A stretch of 64,000 nt of DNA from positions 60,676 through 124,675 of the forward strand of contig NZ_JBFAPK010000025.1 in assembly GCF_040676675.1 (NCBI RefSeq). Reading direction: 5' to 3'. Origin of the DNA: JBFAPK01 sp040676675. GTDB taxonomy: Bacteria; Actinomycetota; Actinomycetes; Mycobacteriales; Micromonosporaceae. The notes below the pieces were generated by a model, which was not told the origin of the DNA, made no database searches, and saw nothing but the letters and a program-made list of their open reading frames with translations. Shown one piece after another: positions 7,269-15,347 of this stretch; position 1 is the stretch's first letter, and each line of letters begins with the position of its first letter. A program made the translations under genes and the position numbers.

Positions 7269-8441
7269 ATGTCATCGTCCACCGTGGATCCCACGGATCC
7301 GGTCTTCGCCCTGCACCGCGCCGGCAAGCTGGCGGTCGCCTCGACCGTGCCGCTGGCCAGTCGCGAGGACCTCTCGCTCGCGTACACGCCCGGCGTCGCC
7401 CGGGTCTGCGAGGCGATCGCCGCGGAGCCGGCCCTCGCCGCCGACTACACCTGGGTCTCGCACACCGTCGCGGTGGTGACCGACGGCTCGGCCGTACTGG
7501 GCCTCGGCAACATCGGCCCGCGGGCCGCGATGCCGGTGATGGAGGGCAAGGCGGTGCTCTTCAAGCAGTTCGGCGGCGTCGACGCGGTGCCGATCTGCCT
7601 GGACACGCAGGACGTGGACGAGATCGTCGCCACGGTCACCGCGCTGGCGCCCTCCTTCGGCGGGATCAACCTGGAGGACATCAGCGCCCCGCGCTGCTTC
7701 GAGATCGAGCGCCGGCTCGACGAGGCGCTGCCGATCCCGGTCTTCCACGACGACCAGCACGGTACGGCGATCGTGGTGCTGGCCGCGCTGCGCAACGCCG
7801 CCACCCTGCTCAACCGCAAGCTCGGCGACCTGCGGGTGGTGGTGAGCGGGGCCGGCGCCGCCGGGGTCGCGGTCACCCGGATGCTGGTGGCAGGCGGGGT
7901 CAACCCGGCCGAGGTGCTGGTCTGCGACTCCCGGGGCATCCTGCACCGGGGGCGGGCCGACCTCACCCCGGTGAAGGCCGAGCTGGCCGCGCTCACCAAC
8001 GGCGCCGGCCGTACCGGCGACATCGCCGCGGCGCTGCGCGGCGCGGACGTGCTGGTCGGCGTCTCCGGCGGCCAGATCCCGGAGAGCGCGCTCGCCGGCA
8101 TGGCACCCGGTGGAGCGATCTTCGCGCTCGCCAACCCCACGCCCGAGGTGCACCCGGACGTGGCCGCCCGGTACGCCGCCGTCGTCGCGACCGGCCGCAG
8201 CGACTTCCCGAACCAGATCAACAACGTGCTCGCCTTCCCCGGGGTCTTCCGGGGTGCCCTCGACGCCCGCGCCGACCGGATCACCGAGGCCATGAAGGTC
8301 GCCGCGGCCGAGGCGATCGCCGCGCTCGCCGCCGAGCCGGACGGCGTACCGGCGCCGCTGCGGGCGGACTGGATCATGCCGTCCCCGCTCGACCCGAGGG
8401 TCGCGCCGGCGGTGGCGAAGGCGGTCGCGGCGGCCGGCTGA
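7269..8441 (+). CDS. Malic enzyme (NAD(P)-dependent malate dehydrogenase, decarboxylating)
   Basis: The 390-residue protein converts malate to pyruvate, CO2 and NAD(P)H. Motifs in order: SLAYTPGVARVCEAI, VVTDGSAVLGLGNIGPRAAMPVMEGKAVLFKQFGGVDAVPICL, the metal/active-site segment INLEDISAPRCFEIERRL, FHDDQHGTAIVVLAAL, then the dinucleotide-binding VVVSGAGAAGVAVTRML. The C-terminal IFALANPTPEV and FPNQINNVLAFPG are also typical. The ATG at 7269 fits the family N-terminus; the in-frame ATG at 7179 gives an atypical basic extension. It lacks the phosphotransacetylase domain found in the long MaeB form. NAD versus NADP preference cannot be decided by eye. Confidence 0.95.
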   Translation: MSSSTVDPTDPVFALHRAGKLAVASTVPLASREDLSLAYTPGVARVCEAIAAEPALAADYTWVSHTVAVVTDGSAVLGLGNIGPRAAMPVMEGKAVLFKQFGGVDAVPICLDTQDVDEIVATVTALAPSFGGINLEDISAPRCFEIERRLDEALPIPVFHDDQHGTAIVVLAALRNAATLLNRKLGDLRVVVSGAGAAGVAVTRMLVAGGVNPAEVLVCDSRGILHRGRADLTPVKAELAALTNGAGRTGDIAAALRGADVLVGVSGGQIPESALAGMAPGGAIFALANPTPEVHPDVAARYAAVVATGRSDFPNQINNVLAFPGVFRGALDARADRITEAMKVAAAEAIAALAAEPDGVPAPLRADWIMPSPLDPRVAPAVAKAVAAAG

Positions 8442-8488
8442 ACGGGCCGGCACTGGCCGGGGTGGGACGTCTTCAGTAGGTTCGGCGC

Positions 8489-9442
8489 ATGCATGCCGCC
8501 TACGTCCCGATGTTCGACGCCGACAACCCGCTCGCCGCGCTCTCGGTCGGCGAGCGGCCGGAGCCGGCCCACCCCGAGCCCGACTGGGTGACGGTCGAGG
8601 TCCGGGCGAGTTCGCTGAACCACCACGACCTCTGGTCGCTGCGCGGCGTCGGGCTCTCCGCCGAGCGCCTGCCGATGATCCTCGGTTGCGACGCCGCCGG
8701 GGTGGACCCGGACGGCAACGAGGTGGTCGTCTACCCGGTCGTGCCCGACCCGGGCGACCCGCGCGGCCTGTCGATCCTCTCCGAGAACCACCCCGGCACG
8801 CTCGCCGAGCGGGTCGCCGTACCGCGCGCCAACCTGGTACCGAAGCCGGCCGCGATCTCCTTCACGGACGCGGCCTGCCTGCCGACCGCCTGGCTGACGG
8901 CCTGGCGGATGCTGACCACCCGGGGCCGCCTCGACGAGGCCGAGGCGGTACTGGTCCAGGGCGCCGGCGGGGGCGTGGCCACGGCGGCCGTGGCGCTCGC
9001 CGTCGCGGCCGGCAAGCGGGTCTACGTGACCAGCCGGGACGCCGCCAAGCGGGAGCGGGTGGCCGAACTCGGCGCCACCGCGCTGGCCAGCGGGGCGCGG
9101 TTGCCCGAGCGGGTCGACGTGGTGATCGAGACCGTCGGCGCGGCGACCTTCGAGCACTCGATGAAGTCGGCGGCACCGGGCGCGCGGATCGTGGTGTCGG
9201 GGGCGACCGCCGGCCACGAGCCGAAGGTGAACCTCCGCCGGGTCTTCGCCCTGCAGTTGGAGATACTCGGTACCTCGATGGGTACCCCCGCCGAGCTGGC
9301 CGACCTGCTCGCCTTCTGCCAGGAGCGCGGGGTACGGCCCGTGGTCGACACGGTGTACGGCTTCTCCGAGGTGGTGACCGCGTTCGACCGGCTCGCGTCG
9401 GGCGAGGCGTTCGGCAAGATCGTGCTGGACCACTCGCGCTGA
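8489..9442 (+). CDS. Zinc-less medium-chain dehydrogenase / quinone oxidoreductase-like
   Basis: This 317-residue medium-chain dehydrogenase has the GroES-like N-domain (VEVRASSLNHHDLWSLRG, LPMILGCDAAGV) and the Rossmann core LVQGAGGGVATAAVALAVAAGKRVYVTS. It ends with the substrate-domain helix FGKIVLDHSR. The structural-zinc cysteines are absent and the nucleotide loop is GAGGGV. This places it with the alkene/quinone reductase branch rather than the zinc alcohol dehydrogenases. The substrate is unknown. It follows the malic enzyme by 47 bases but has its own upstream space, so operon membership is uncertain. A palindromic element lies just after its stop. Confidence 0.88.
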   Translation: MHAAYVPMFDADNPLAALSVGERPEPAHPEPDWVTVEVRASSLNHHDLWSLRGVGLSAERLPMILGCDAAGVDPDGNEVVVYPVVPDPGDPRGLSILSENHPGTLAERVAVPRANLVPKPAAISFTDAACLPTAWLTAWRMLTTRGRLDEAEAVLVQGAGGGVATAAVALAVAAGKRVYVTSRDAAKRERVAELGATALASGARLPERVDVVIETVGAATFEHSMKSAAPGARIVVSGATAGHEPKVNLRRVFALQLEILGTSMGTPAELADLLAFCQERGVRPVVDTVYGFSEVVTAFDRLASGEAFGKIVLDHSR

Positions 9443-9457
9443 CCCGCGACCCAGCCT

Positions 9458-9521
9458 CGTCGATCTAGGGCAAATCCTCGTTAGCTGATCTCCGATCACC
9501 ACGATTTGCCCTAGATCGACG
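9458..9521. repeat. 64-bp palindromic intergenic element, copy 1
   Basis: The 19-bp perfect inverted arms CGTCGATCTAGGGCAAATC (9458-9476) and its complement (9503-9521) enclose a 26-nt loop. Copies 2 and 3 lie at 42413-42475 and 44045-44108, with the same arms and a related loop. It sits 15 bases after a stop codon, as do the others (within 70 bases), so it may double as a terminator. The remaining bases to 9761 hold no gene, but include a perfect TTGATC-CC-GATCAA palindrome (9674-9687) and a possible -10 box TACAGT near 9711. Confidence 0.9.
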
Positions 9522-9761
9522 AACGCGGGAACACGCCGGTTCGTATTCTGAAAATCAGGACTTTCGCGCCTCGGCGTGGCGGGTTTTCCCGGCGCGGCGT
9601 GACGGTCGGATAAGTCCTCGCAAAAGCTCGCCTCAGGAAAACTAAAGACTCGCCGCCACGGCCTCTTCGGCGGTTGATCCCGATCAATTGCAATGCCGGG
9701 TACAGTCGGCCCCGTTCTGCTGCTGACCGTAAATTCGGCACCTGCGTGGAAGGATCAAAAC

Positions 9762-11120
9762 TTGAGGCTCTCGGCGGCATACAAAGGTATTCGGCGGGCA
9801 CCCCGGTCCGCCCGGCGCGGCGGCCGGGGCTGGCGCCCCAGGCGCTCGCTGGTGCTCGGTCTGGTCGTGCTCACCACCGGTACGATCGGGGTGGGCGCGG
9901 CGCTGGCGGACTCCCCGGGCAGCTCCGCGCCGCCCAGTGGATCGATGACGGTCACCACCGCAGGCGCCGTCGTCGCCGACCGCGTCATCCATGGCTACCT
10001 GCACATCAGGGCCGACAATGTCATCGTCAGAAATGTCACCGTACGCTATGGCGGCAGCCACGCCGTCCGCGTATTCGACGGCTTCACGGGGATCGTGATC
10101 GAGGACAGTCGGATTTACTGCGAGGGTGACCGGACCAATGGTGTGGTCTTCGGAAATTATCTTGCCCGGCGCGTGACGGTCGTCGGTTGTCGAAAGGCTT
10201 TCATGTACGGCGAGTCGGCGCCGGCGGAAATCGTCGACTCGACCTGGAACGGCGAGCCCGTGGCCGTGGTGGAGGTCGGACTGGGGGCCGGACCCTCCCG
10301 GAGCGGTACCGCCACCCTGCCCGCGCGCGGACCGACGCCGGGCGCCACCGCCACGGCCCGGGAGGGTGCGGCGGCGACCGCGGGCGCGGGTCATCCCGGC
10401 CCGGACGACACCGGGGTCCCGGCGGGTACGACGCTGAAGCGCTCCGGCTCGTTGACCCTCACCCGGGACGGGCAGGTGGTCAGCGGACTGGACATCGTCG
10501 GCTGCGTCACGGTGACGGCCCGCGACGTCGTGATCCAGCGGTCGCGGATCACCTGCGGCGGACCGTACTCGATCAAGACCTTCGGGTCGGAGAACCTGCT
10601 CGTCCAGGACGTGGAGATCGACGGCATGGGACGCAACGGGGCGGCGGTCTGCTGCGACGGCTACACGCTGCGCCGGGTGGAGATCCGCAACGTCATCGAC
10701 GGGCCCCGGCTCTCCGACAACACCGTCGTCGAGGACTCCTGGATCCACCACCTGGTCCGGGTCGGGGACTCGCACAACGACGCGTTGCAGACCACCGGCG
10801 CGTCCAACATCGTGGTCCGGGGCAACACGCTGGAGGCGTACAACCCGGACATCGACGACCCGCTCAACGCCTGCCTGATGCTCGGCTCCACCACCGGCCC
10901 GGTCGTGTCGAACCTGGTCTTCGAGGAGAACTACTGCAACGGCGGCAACTACTCGATCGGGATCCGGACGGACCTCAGGGCGGTGAACGTCAAGATTCAG
11001 AACAACGTCTTCGGCCGGGACTGCCGCTTCGGCATCGTGGCCCGACCGGCCCACCCGGGCATCCTCTGGCACCAGTCGACCAACGTCTGGGCGGACAACC
11101 GCAAGCCGGTCGTCCGGTAG
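9762..11120 (+). CDS. Secreted right-handed beta-helix protein with duplicated half-domains
   Basis: The 452-residue protein starts at TTG 9762, where GGAAGGA lies eight bases upstream. This gives a basic n-region (RRAPRSARRGGRGWRPRR) and a hydrophobic helix (SLVLGLVVLTTGTIGVGAALA), a typical Sec signal. Two similar parallel beta-helix segments follow. The first is residues about 60-165 (IRADNVIVRNVTVRYGGSHA). The second is residues about 230-450 (VTARDVVIQRSRITCGGPYS, ENLLVQDVEIDGMG, NIVVRGNTLEAY). A low-complexity linker joins them. The fold suggests pectate-lyase-like polysaccharide binding or cleavage, but no catalytic set could be assigned. The first half is markedly less GC-rich than the second. 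Confidence 0.8.
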   Translation: MRLSAAYKGIRRAPRSARRGGRGWRPRRSLVLGLVVLTTGTIGVGAALADSPGSSAPPSGSMTVTTAGAVVADRVIHGYLHIRADNVIVRNVTVRYGGSHAVRVFDGFTGIVIEDSRIYCEGDRTNGVVFGNYLARRVTVVGCRKAFMYGESAPAEIVDSTWNGEPVAVVEVGLGAGPSRSGTATLPARGPTPGATATAREGAAATAGAGHPGPDDTGVPAGTTLKRSGSLTLTRDGQVVSGLDIVGCVTVTARDVVIQRSRITCGGPYSIKTFGSENLLVQDVEIDGMGRNGAAVCCDGYTLRRVEIRNVIDGPRLSDNTVVEDSWIHHLVRVGDSHNDALQTTGASNIVVRGNTLEAYNPDIDDPLNACLMLGSTTGPVVSNLVFEENYCNGGNYSIGIRTDLRAVNVKIQNNVFGRDCRFGIVARPAHPGILWHQSTNVWADNRKPVVR

Positions 11121-11212
11121 CCGGCGTCCGGTACCCCCGGCCCCGCCGTCTCGGTGGCGGGAGCCGGTACCGGTGGGGTCCTCCGGTGCGGCCCCGGATT
11201 CACCCCACCCCG

Positions 11213-11241
11213 ACGGGCCCGCGCGACCGGCGCGGGCCCGT
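11213..11241. terminator. Hairpin between convergent genes
   Basis: A perfect 12-bp stem (11213-11224 with 11230-11241, ACGGGCCCGCGC) has a 5-nt loop. It lies between the rightward beta-helix gene and the leftward lipoprotein gene, and probably terminates both. Confidence 0.75.
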
Positions 11242-11280
11242 TCCGGTGCACCGCGCCGCGCTTGGGACGGGTACGGCCGC

Positions 11281-12300
11281 TCAGAGCCGGTCGTCGAGCG
11301 CGGCGAGGCCACCCCGAGCCGCCGTGGCCGGCAGCCGGCGTCGACCGGCCGGGTCGCCGTAGAGCGACCAGCGGAGGAAGTCGAGCGTGGTCGCCGCGAT
11401 CACGTCGAAGGCGGCGTCCCCGTCGCGCAGCGAGCCGCCGTGGTCACCCTTGGGCAGGCTGAGCATCGCCTTCGGCCAGGGCACCTGGTCGTAAACGGCC
11501 CTGCCCGAGGCGTACGAGACCACCTCGTCGAGTTGACCGTGGACGAAGAGCTGCGGGGCGGCCGGGCCGGTGAAGGTGGTACCGACCCCGAGGGCGCTGC
11601 CGGCGAGCACCACGCCCGCGTCGAGCCGCGCGTCCCGGGCCACCGTGAAGAGCCCGATCGTGGTGATGCCGCCGGCCGAGTGGCCGGCCGCGCCGACCCG
11701 TTCCGGATCGAGGTGGCCGCGCAGCGGATCACCGGAGCGGGCGTCGAGCGCGAGCACCTGGGTCAGCGCGTACGACGCGTCGGCCGGCTGGTTGATCACG
11801 TCGAGGGCGTCGGCGGTCGAGGCGTTCCGGCGGCTGGTCCGCGGGTAGGCCGGCGCGGCGACCACGAAGCCGCCCGCCGCCCAGCCGGTGAGCAGTGCCT
11901 CGTAGTCGGCGGGGCGCCCGGTCAGGCCGTGGCTGAAGAGCACCAGTGGGAAACGGCCCGCCGCGACCGCCGCCCCTCGCTCCGGTTCGCCACCCGCCGA
12001 TCCCCGGGCCGGGTACCAGACGGTCACCGGCAGCGGCCGGTCGCCCCGGTGGAGCCGCAGCTCCCGTACGCCGACCGCGAAGGGCCGGTCCGGCGCGGTC
12101 CCGGGGGCGACCGAGGTGTGCGGCAGATCCGTCGCGCCGGCGCGCGGTGTCGGGGCGGTGGCCGTACCCGAGGGGCCCGGCCGCGACGCCGAACCGGCCG
12201 GCCGCTCCGGCGGGGAGGAGCAGGCGCCGAGCGAGGCGGCGCCGAGGAGCGCGGCCACGCCGGCGGCGAGCGCCCGCCTCGGGCCGCGGTAGCGGTACAT
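11281..12300 (-). CDS. Alpha/beta-hydrolase lipoprotein (PAF-acetylhydrolase/dienelactone-hydrolase-like), copy 1
   Basis: This 339-residue protein has a lipoprotein signal (RRALAAGVAALLGAASLGAC, lipobox LGAC), so it should be anchored outside the membrane. Hydrolase features are FPLVLFSHGLTGRPADYEALL (oxyanion HG), the nucleophile elbow GAAGHSAGGIT, an Asp strand (QLFVHGQLDEVV) and the C-terminal GDHGGSL with the catalytic His. This layout matches the chlorophyllase/PAF-acetylhydrolase-like branch. The substrate is unknown, perhaps a lipid or polyester ester. A paralogue lies 72 bases upstream on the same strand, a tandem duplication. Confidence 0.88.
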   Translation of the reverse strand: MYRYRGPRRALAAGVAALLGAASLGACSSPPERPAGSASRPGPSGTATAPTPRAGATDLPHTSVAPGTAPDRPFAVGVRELRLHRGDRPLPVTVWYPARGSAGGEPERGAAVAAGRFPLVLFSHGLTGRPADYEALLTGWAAGGFVVAAPAYPRTSRRNASTADALDVINQPADASYALTQVLALDARSGDPLRGHLDPERVGAAGHSAGGITTIGLFTVARDARLDAGVVLAGSALGVGTTFTGPAAPQLFVHGQLDEVVSYASGRAVYDQVPWPKAMLSLPKGDHGGSLRDGDAAFDVIAATTLDFLRWSLYGDPAGRRRLPATAARGGLAALDDRL

Positions 12301-12372
12301 GAGCTGAATTCTGCCCCGCCGGGCGAGGTACGCGCCAAACGGCGCCGGAGCCGGTCCGGCCCGCCTCGGCCG

Positions 12373-13389
12373 TCAGAGCTGGGTGACCAGCTCGGTGAGG
12401 CCGGGGCAGCGGGCGTCGTCGGGGATACGTTCGTGCGCGGCGGTGTCGCCGTACAGCTGCCAGCGCAGGAAGTCCGTGGTGGTGCGCAGCACCTGCTCGA
12501 AGCCGGCCCGGCCGGGGCTGAGGTACTCCCCGTGGCCCTGCCGGGCCAGCGTCAGGAACGCCTTCGGCCAGTTCAGCTGGTCGTACGCGGCGCGGGCCCG
12601 GGACCTCGGCACGGTCTGGTCGGCGCTGCCGTGTACGAAGAGCATCGTGGCCGGCGGACCGGCGAAGGCGCCCTTCATGCCGGCGCCCGCGATGATGATG
12701 CCGGCCCGCAGGCGCTCCGAGTGACCGGCGCTGAAGAGGCCGGCCGTGGTGTAGCCCCCGGCGGAATGACCGGCCGCGCCGACGTGGGTGGCGTCGAGGT
12801 GCCCCGCGAAGGCATCCCCCGGTACGGCGTTGAGGCGTAGCAGGTACTGGATGACCCGCCACGCGTCTCCCGGCTGGTTGGCGATGTCCGCCCGGCTGAA
12901 GTGCTTCGTCCGCCGGTTCGTGTGCGGGTACGTGGGCGCCGCGACCACGAACCCGGCCGCGGCCCAGCGGCTGGTCAGCGGCGCGTGCAGCTCGGGCAGG
13001 CTGTAGAGCCCGTGACTGTAGAGCACCACCGGGAAGCGTCCCGGCGCCATCGCCGCGTCCCGCTTCGGCTGTGGCGCCGGCGCCACCCCGACGGTCGACG
13101 CGCCGCCGGTCGGTGCCGGGCAGGTGGGCGCCCGGCCGGGGGCGGCGGTCGAGGCCGCGGCGGCCGGGAGCACGGGCTCCCCGTCGGCGGGGTACCAGAC
13201 GGTGACGCTGAGCGGGCGAGCGGTGCCGCGGCCGAGGGTGAACGTACGCACGCCGACCGCGTACGACCCCTCGGGCGCCGACCTGGCGCTCTGCGCCAGC
13301 GCGGGTGCGGTGACCGCCCGCCCGCAGTCCGTGAGCGCGAGCGGCAGGAGCAGGGTGATCAGTCCGGCGATCAGCCGCGGAGCACTCAC
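12373..13389 (-). CDS. Alpha/beta-hydrolase lipoprotein, paralogue copy 2
   Basis: This 338-residue paralogue of the next gene on the strand shares SHGLY(S/T), GAAGHSAGGYTTAGLFSAGHS, LFVHGSADQTVP and QGHGEYL (catalytic Ser, Asp and His). The GTG start at 13389 gives a compact lipoprotein signal with a lipobox-like LTDC about 22 residues in; an ATG at 13428 would add 13 residues. Compared with copy 1 it has a longer loop after the first strands and contains extra Cys residues (GRAPTCPAP, DARCPGL), perhaps a disulfide. It is probably the product of local duplication, co-transcribed with copy 1. The ester substrate is unknown. Confidence 0.85.
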   Translation of the reverse strand: MSAPRLIAGLITLLLPLALTDCGRAVTAPALAQSARSAPEGSYAVGVRTFTLGRGTARPLSVTVWYPADGEPVLPAAAASTAAPGRAPTCPAPTGGASTVGVAPAPQPKRDAAMAPGRFPVVLYSHGLYSLPELHAPLTSRWAAAGFVVAAPTYPHTNRRTKHFSRADIANQPGDAWRVIQYLLRLNAVPGDAFAGHLDATHVGAAGHSAGGYTTAGLFSAGHSERLRAGIIIAGAGMKGAFAGPPATMLFVHGSADQTVPRSRARAAYDQLNWPKAFLTLARQGHGEYLSPGRAGFEQVLRTTTDFLRWQLYGDTAAHERIPDDARCPGLTELVTQL

Positions 13390-13472
13390 GAGACGACAGT
13401 ACGGCGCGTTGTCATCCGGCGGACCCAACCTTTGGTCTTCCTCTTCGGGGCCGGGCGGCTGGTGTTATGCGC

Positions 13473-13548
13473 ACCGGGCCGGGACGGGGCGGCTCGGGCC
13501 ACCGGGCCGGGACGGGGCGGCTCGGGCCACCGGGCCGGGACGGGGCGG
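13473..13548. repeat. 2.7 copies of a 28-bp GC-rich tandem repeat
   Basis: The unit ACCGGGCCGGGACGGGGCGG plus eight bases occurs at 13473-13500 and 13501-13528, then in part at 13529-13548. It lies between the divergent lipoprotein pair and the micro-protein gene, close to where their promoters should be. Confidence 0.9.
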
Positions 13549-13606
13549 GCGCTGCGGCGCGGGTAGGGCCACCGCCACCGTGCTGCCGTTCGATATGGTC
13601 TTCGGC

Positions 13607-13780
13607 ATGGCTGACGAGTACGTGGACCCGAGCGGCAACACCCAGGCGTTCCGCGCCTTCGCGAACACCCCGGAGCGGGCCGAGCAGGCGGAGCCGTCCT
13701 CGAAGCTGCCGCTGATCATCGGTGTCGTGGTGGCGGCGGTCGTGGTGATCGCCCTGGTGGCCTGGCTCGCGCTCGGCTGA
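13607..13780 (+). CDS. Single-pass membrane micro-protein
   Basis: This 57-residue protein has an N-terminal soluble part (MADEYVDPSGNTQAFRAFANTPERAEQ) and one C-terminal helix (LPLIIGVVVAAVVVIALVAWLAL). The ATG at 13607 is preferred; another ATG four codons upstream is in frame. Tail-anchored micro-proteins of this form are common in actinomycetes and unnamed. Its stop is five bases from the convergent ackA stop, so no separate terminator is present. No function is claimed. Confidence 0.65.
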   Translation: MADEYVDPSGNTQAFRAFANTPERAEQAEPSSKLPLIIGVVVAAVVVIALVAWLALG

Positions 13781-13784
13781 GCCC

Positions 13785-14903
13785 TTATCCGGCCGAGCCG
13801 GCGGTGACGGCCCGCGTCTCCCGGGCGATCTCCAACTCCTCGTCGGTCGCCACGACGCAGACCGCCACCGCGGCGTCCGGCGGGGAGATCACCCGATCGC
13901 CGCCGGCCGCGTTGCGGCTCTCGTCCACGGCGATACCGAGCCGTTCCAGCCCGGCCAGCGCCGCCGCGCGTACGGGCGCCGCGTGCTCGCCGACGCCGGC
14001 CGTGAAGGTGACCGCGTCGAGCCGGCCGAGCAGCGCGTAGTAGGCGCCGACGTACGCGGTGATCCGCCGGCAGTAGACGTCGAAGGCGAGCGAGGCGGCC
14101 GCGTCCCCGTCGGCCCGGCGGCGCAGCACCTCGCGCATGTCGCTGGCGCCGCAAAGCCCCGACAGCCCGCTCTGCTCGTTGAGCAGCCGGTCGACCTCGT
14201 CGGTGCCGAACCCGGCGGTCCGCTGCAGGTGCAGCACCACCGTCGGGTCGAGATCGCCGCCGCGGGTGCCCATCACCAGCCCCGCCAGCGGCGACATCCC
14301 CATCGAGGTGGCGACGCTGCGACCGCCCGCCACCGCGCAGGCGCTCGCCCCGTTGCCGAGGTGCAGGGTGATCGTGTTGGTCTCCGCGTACGCCCGGCCG
14401 AGCAGTTCGGCGGTGCGGCGGGAGACGTACGCGTGCGAGGTGCCGTGGAAGCCGTACCGCCTGATGCCGTGCGCCGCGGCCACCCCGGCGTCGATCGCGT
14501 AGCTGGCCTCGGCCGGGGGCAGCGTCGCGTGGAACGCGGTGTCGAAGACGGCGACCTGCGGTACGCCCGGCAGCATCCGGCGGGCGAGCGAGATGCCGGT
14601 GAGGTTGGCCCGGTTGTGCAGTGGCGCGAGCGGGACCAGGGCGGCTATCCCCTCGATCACCTCGTCGTCGATCAGCGTCGGTGCGGTGAACCGCTCCCCG
14701 CCGTGCACCACCCGGTGCCCCACGGCGGTCAGCCCGGCGCGGTCGAGGGCCGAGAAGACCTGGTGCAGCGCGTGCTCGTGGTCGGGCGGCCCGCCCGGCT
14801 CGCCGACCCGCTCGACCACGCCGTGCGCCGTCTCGCGCTCCCCGTCGTAGAGGCGGTACTTCGCCGAGGAGGAGCCGCAGTTGAGCACCAGGACCCGGGT
14901 CAA
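13785..14903 (-). CDS. ackA: Acetate kinase
   Basis: The 372-residue protein converts acetyl phosphate and ADP to acetate and ATP. ASKHA-fold motifs are clear: VLVLNCGSSSAKYRLYD (phosphate 1), VGHRVVHGGERF, FDTAFHATLP, YGFHGTSHAYVS, HLGNGASACAVAGGRSVATSMGMSPLAGLVMGTRGGDLDP and FTAGVGEHAAPVR. The start is a TTG at 14903 with GGAGG seven bases upstream; the GTG just before it is less well spaced. Phosphotransacetylase, usually adjacent, is not in this window, so its location cannot be judged here. The N-terminal region is slightly shorter than in enterobacterial AckA (about 400 residues). Confidence 0.96.
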   Translation of the reverse strand: MTRVLVLNCGSSSAKYRLYDGERETAHGVVERVGEPGGPPDHEHALHQVFSALDRAGLTAVGHRVVHGGERFTAPTLIDDEVIEGIAALVPLAPLHNRANLTGISLARRMLPGVPQVAVFDTAFHATLPPAEASYAIDAGVAAAHGIRRYGFHGTSHAYVSRRTAELLGRAYAETNTITLHLGNGASACAVAGGRSVATSMGMSPLAGLVMGTRGGDLDPTVVLHLQRTAGFGTDEVDRLLNEQSGLSGLCGASDMREVLRRRADGDAAASLAFDVYCRRITAYVGAYYALLGRLDAVTFTAGVGEHAAPVRAAALAGLERLGIAVDESRNAAGGDRVISPPDAAVAVCVVATDEELEIARETRAVTAGSAG

Positions 14904-15050
14904 CACCCCTCCTCCGCACCGCTCGTCGCCGCCGTGGAAGTCAACGTACCTCCGGGCGCCGGTACCGTACGAGCCGTCGCCGGAGTCCACCCGGCCGCGC
15001 CCGCGCGCCCCGGCCGGCGGATGCGGGCCTGACTGGCGGATGCGGGACGG

Positions 15051-15230
15051 CTAGAGGTCGTCCTCGTCGTCCAGCCGGGCGAGCCAGGTGGCGAAGCGCT
15101 CGACCGGGGTTTCGAACTCCGGGTTCAGGTCCACGAAGTCGCGCAGCCGCTCGCCGAGCCACTCCAGGGTGACCGTCTCCTCGCCACGCCGGGTGACGAG
15201 CTCCTCGATGCCGCGATCGGTGAAGTACAA
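15051..15230 (-). CDS. DUF6104 family small acidic protein
   Basis: This 59-residue protein starts at TTG 15230, with GGAGG six bases upstream. The sequence YFTDRGIEELVTRRGEETVTLEWLGERLRDFVDLNPEFE and the acidic end ARLDDEDDL match the conserved small protein (DUF6104) that accompanies kgd in Streptomyces and relatives. It follows kgd on the same strand, with a strong hairpin between them. Its role is unknown. Conserved linkage to 2-oxoglutarate dehydrogenase suggests a small regulator or structural partner, but that is inference only. Confidence 0.8.
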   Translation of the reverse strand: MYFTDRGIEELVTRRGEETVTLEWLGERLRDFVDLNPEFETPVERFATWLARLDDEDDL

Positions 15231-15311
15231 CGTCTTCCTCCAGTGCCGGACAGGGGGTGCCCGCACCGGGCCGGAGCCCGGGGAACACCCCCTGCGTCGT
15301 TCGTTGCCCGC

Positions 15312-15339
15312 CCGGCGGGCCGTCGCCGGCCCGCCGGGA
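15312..15339 (-). terminator. Hairpin downstream of kgd
   Basis: A perfect 11-bp stem CCCGGCGGGCC (15312-15322 with 15329-15339) has a 6-nt loop. It starts nine bases after the kgd stop and precedes the DUF6104 gene on the same strand, so it may attenuate rather than fully stop transcription. Confidence 0.7.
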
Positions 15340-15347
15340 TCATCCGG

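Noticed and set aside
13785..14903. pta-ackA operon
   Set aside because: Only ackA is present; neighbouring genes are not phosphotransacetylase.
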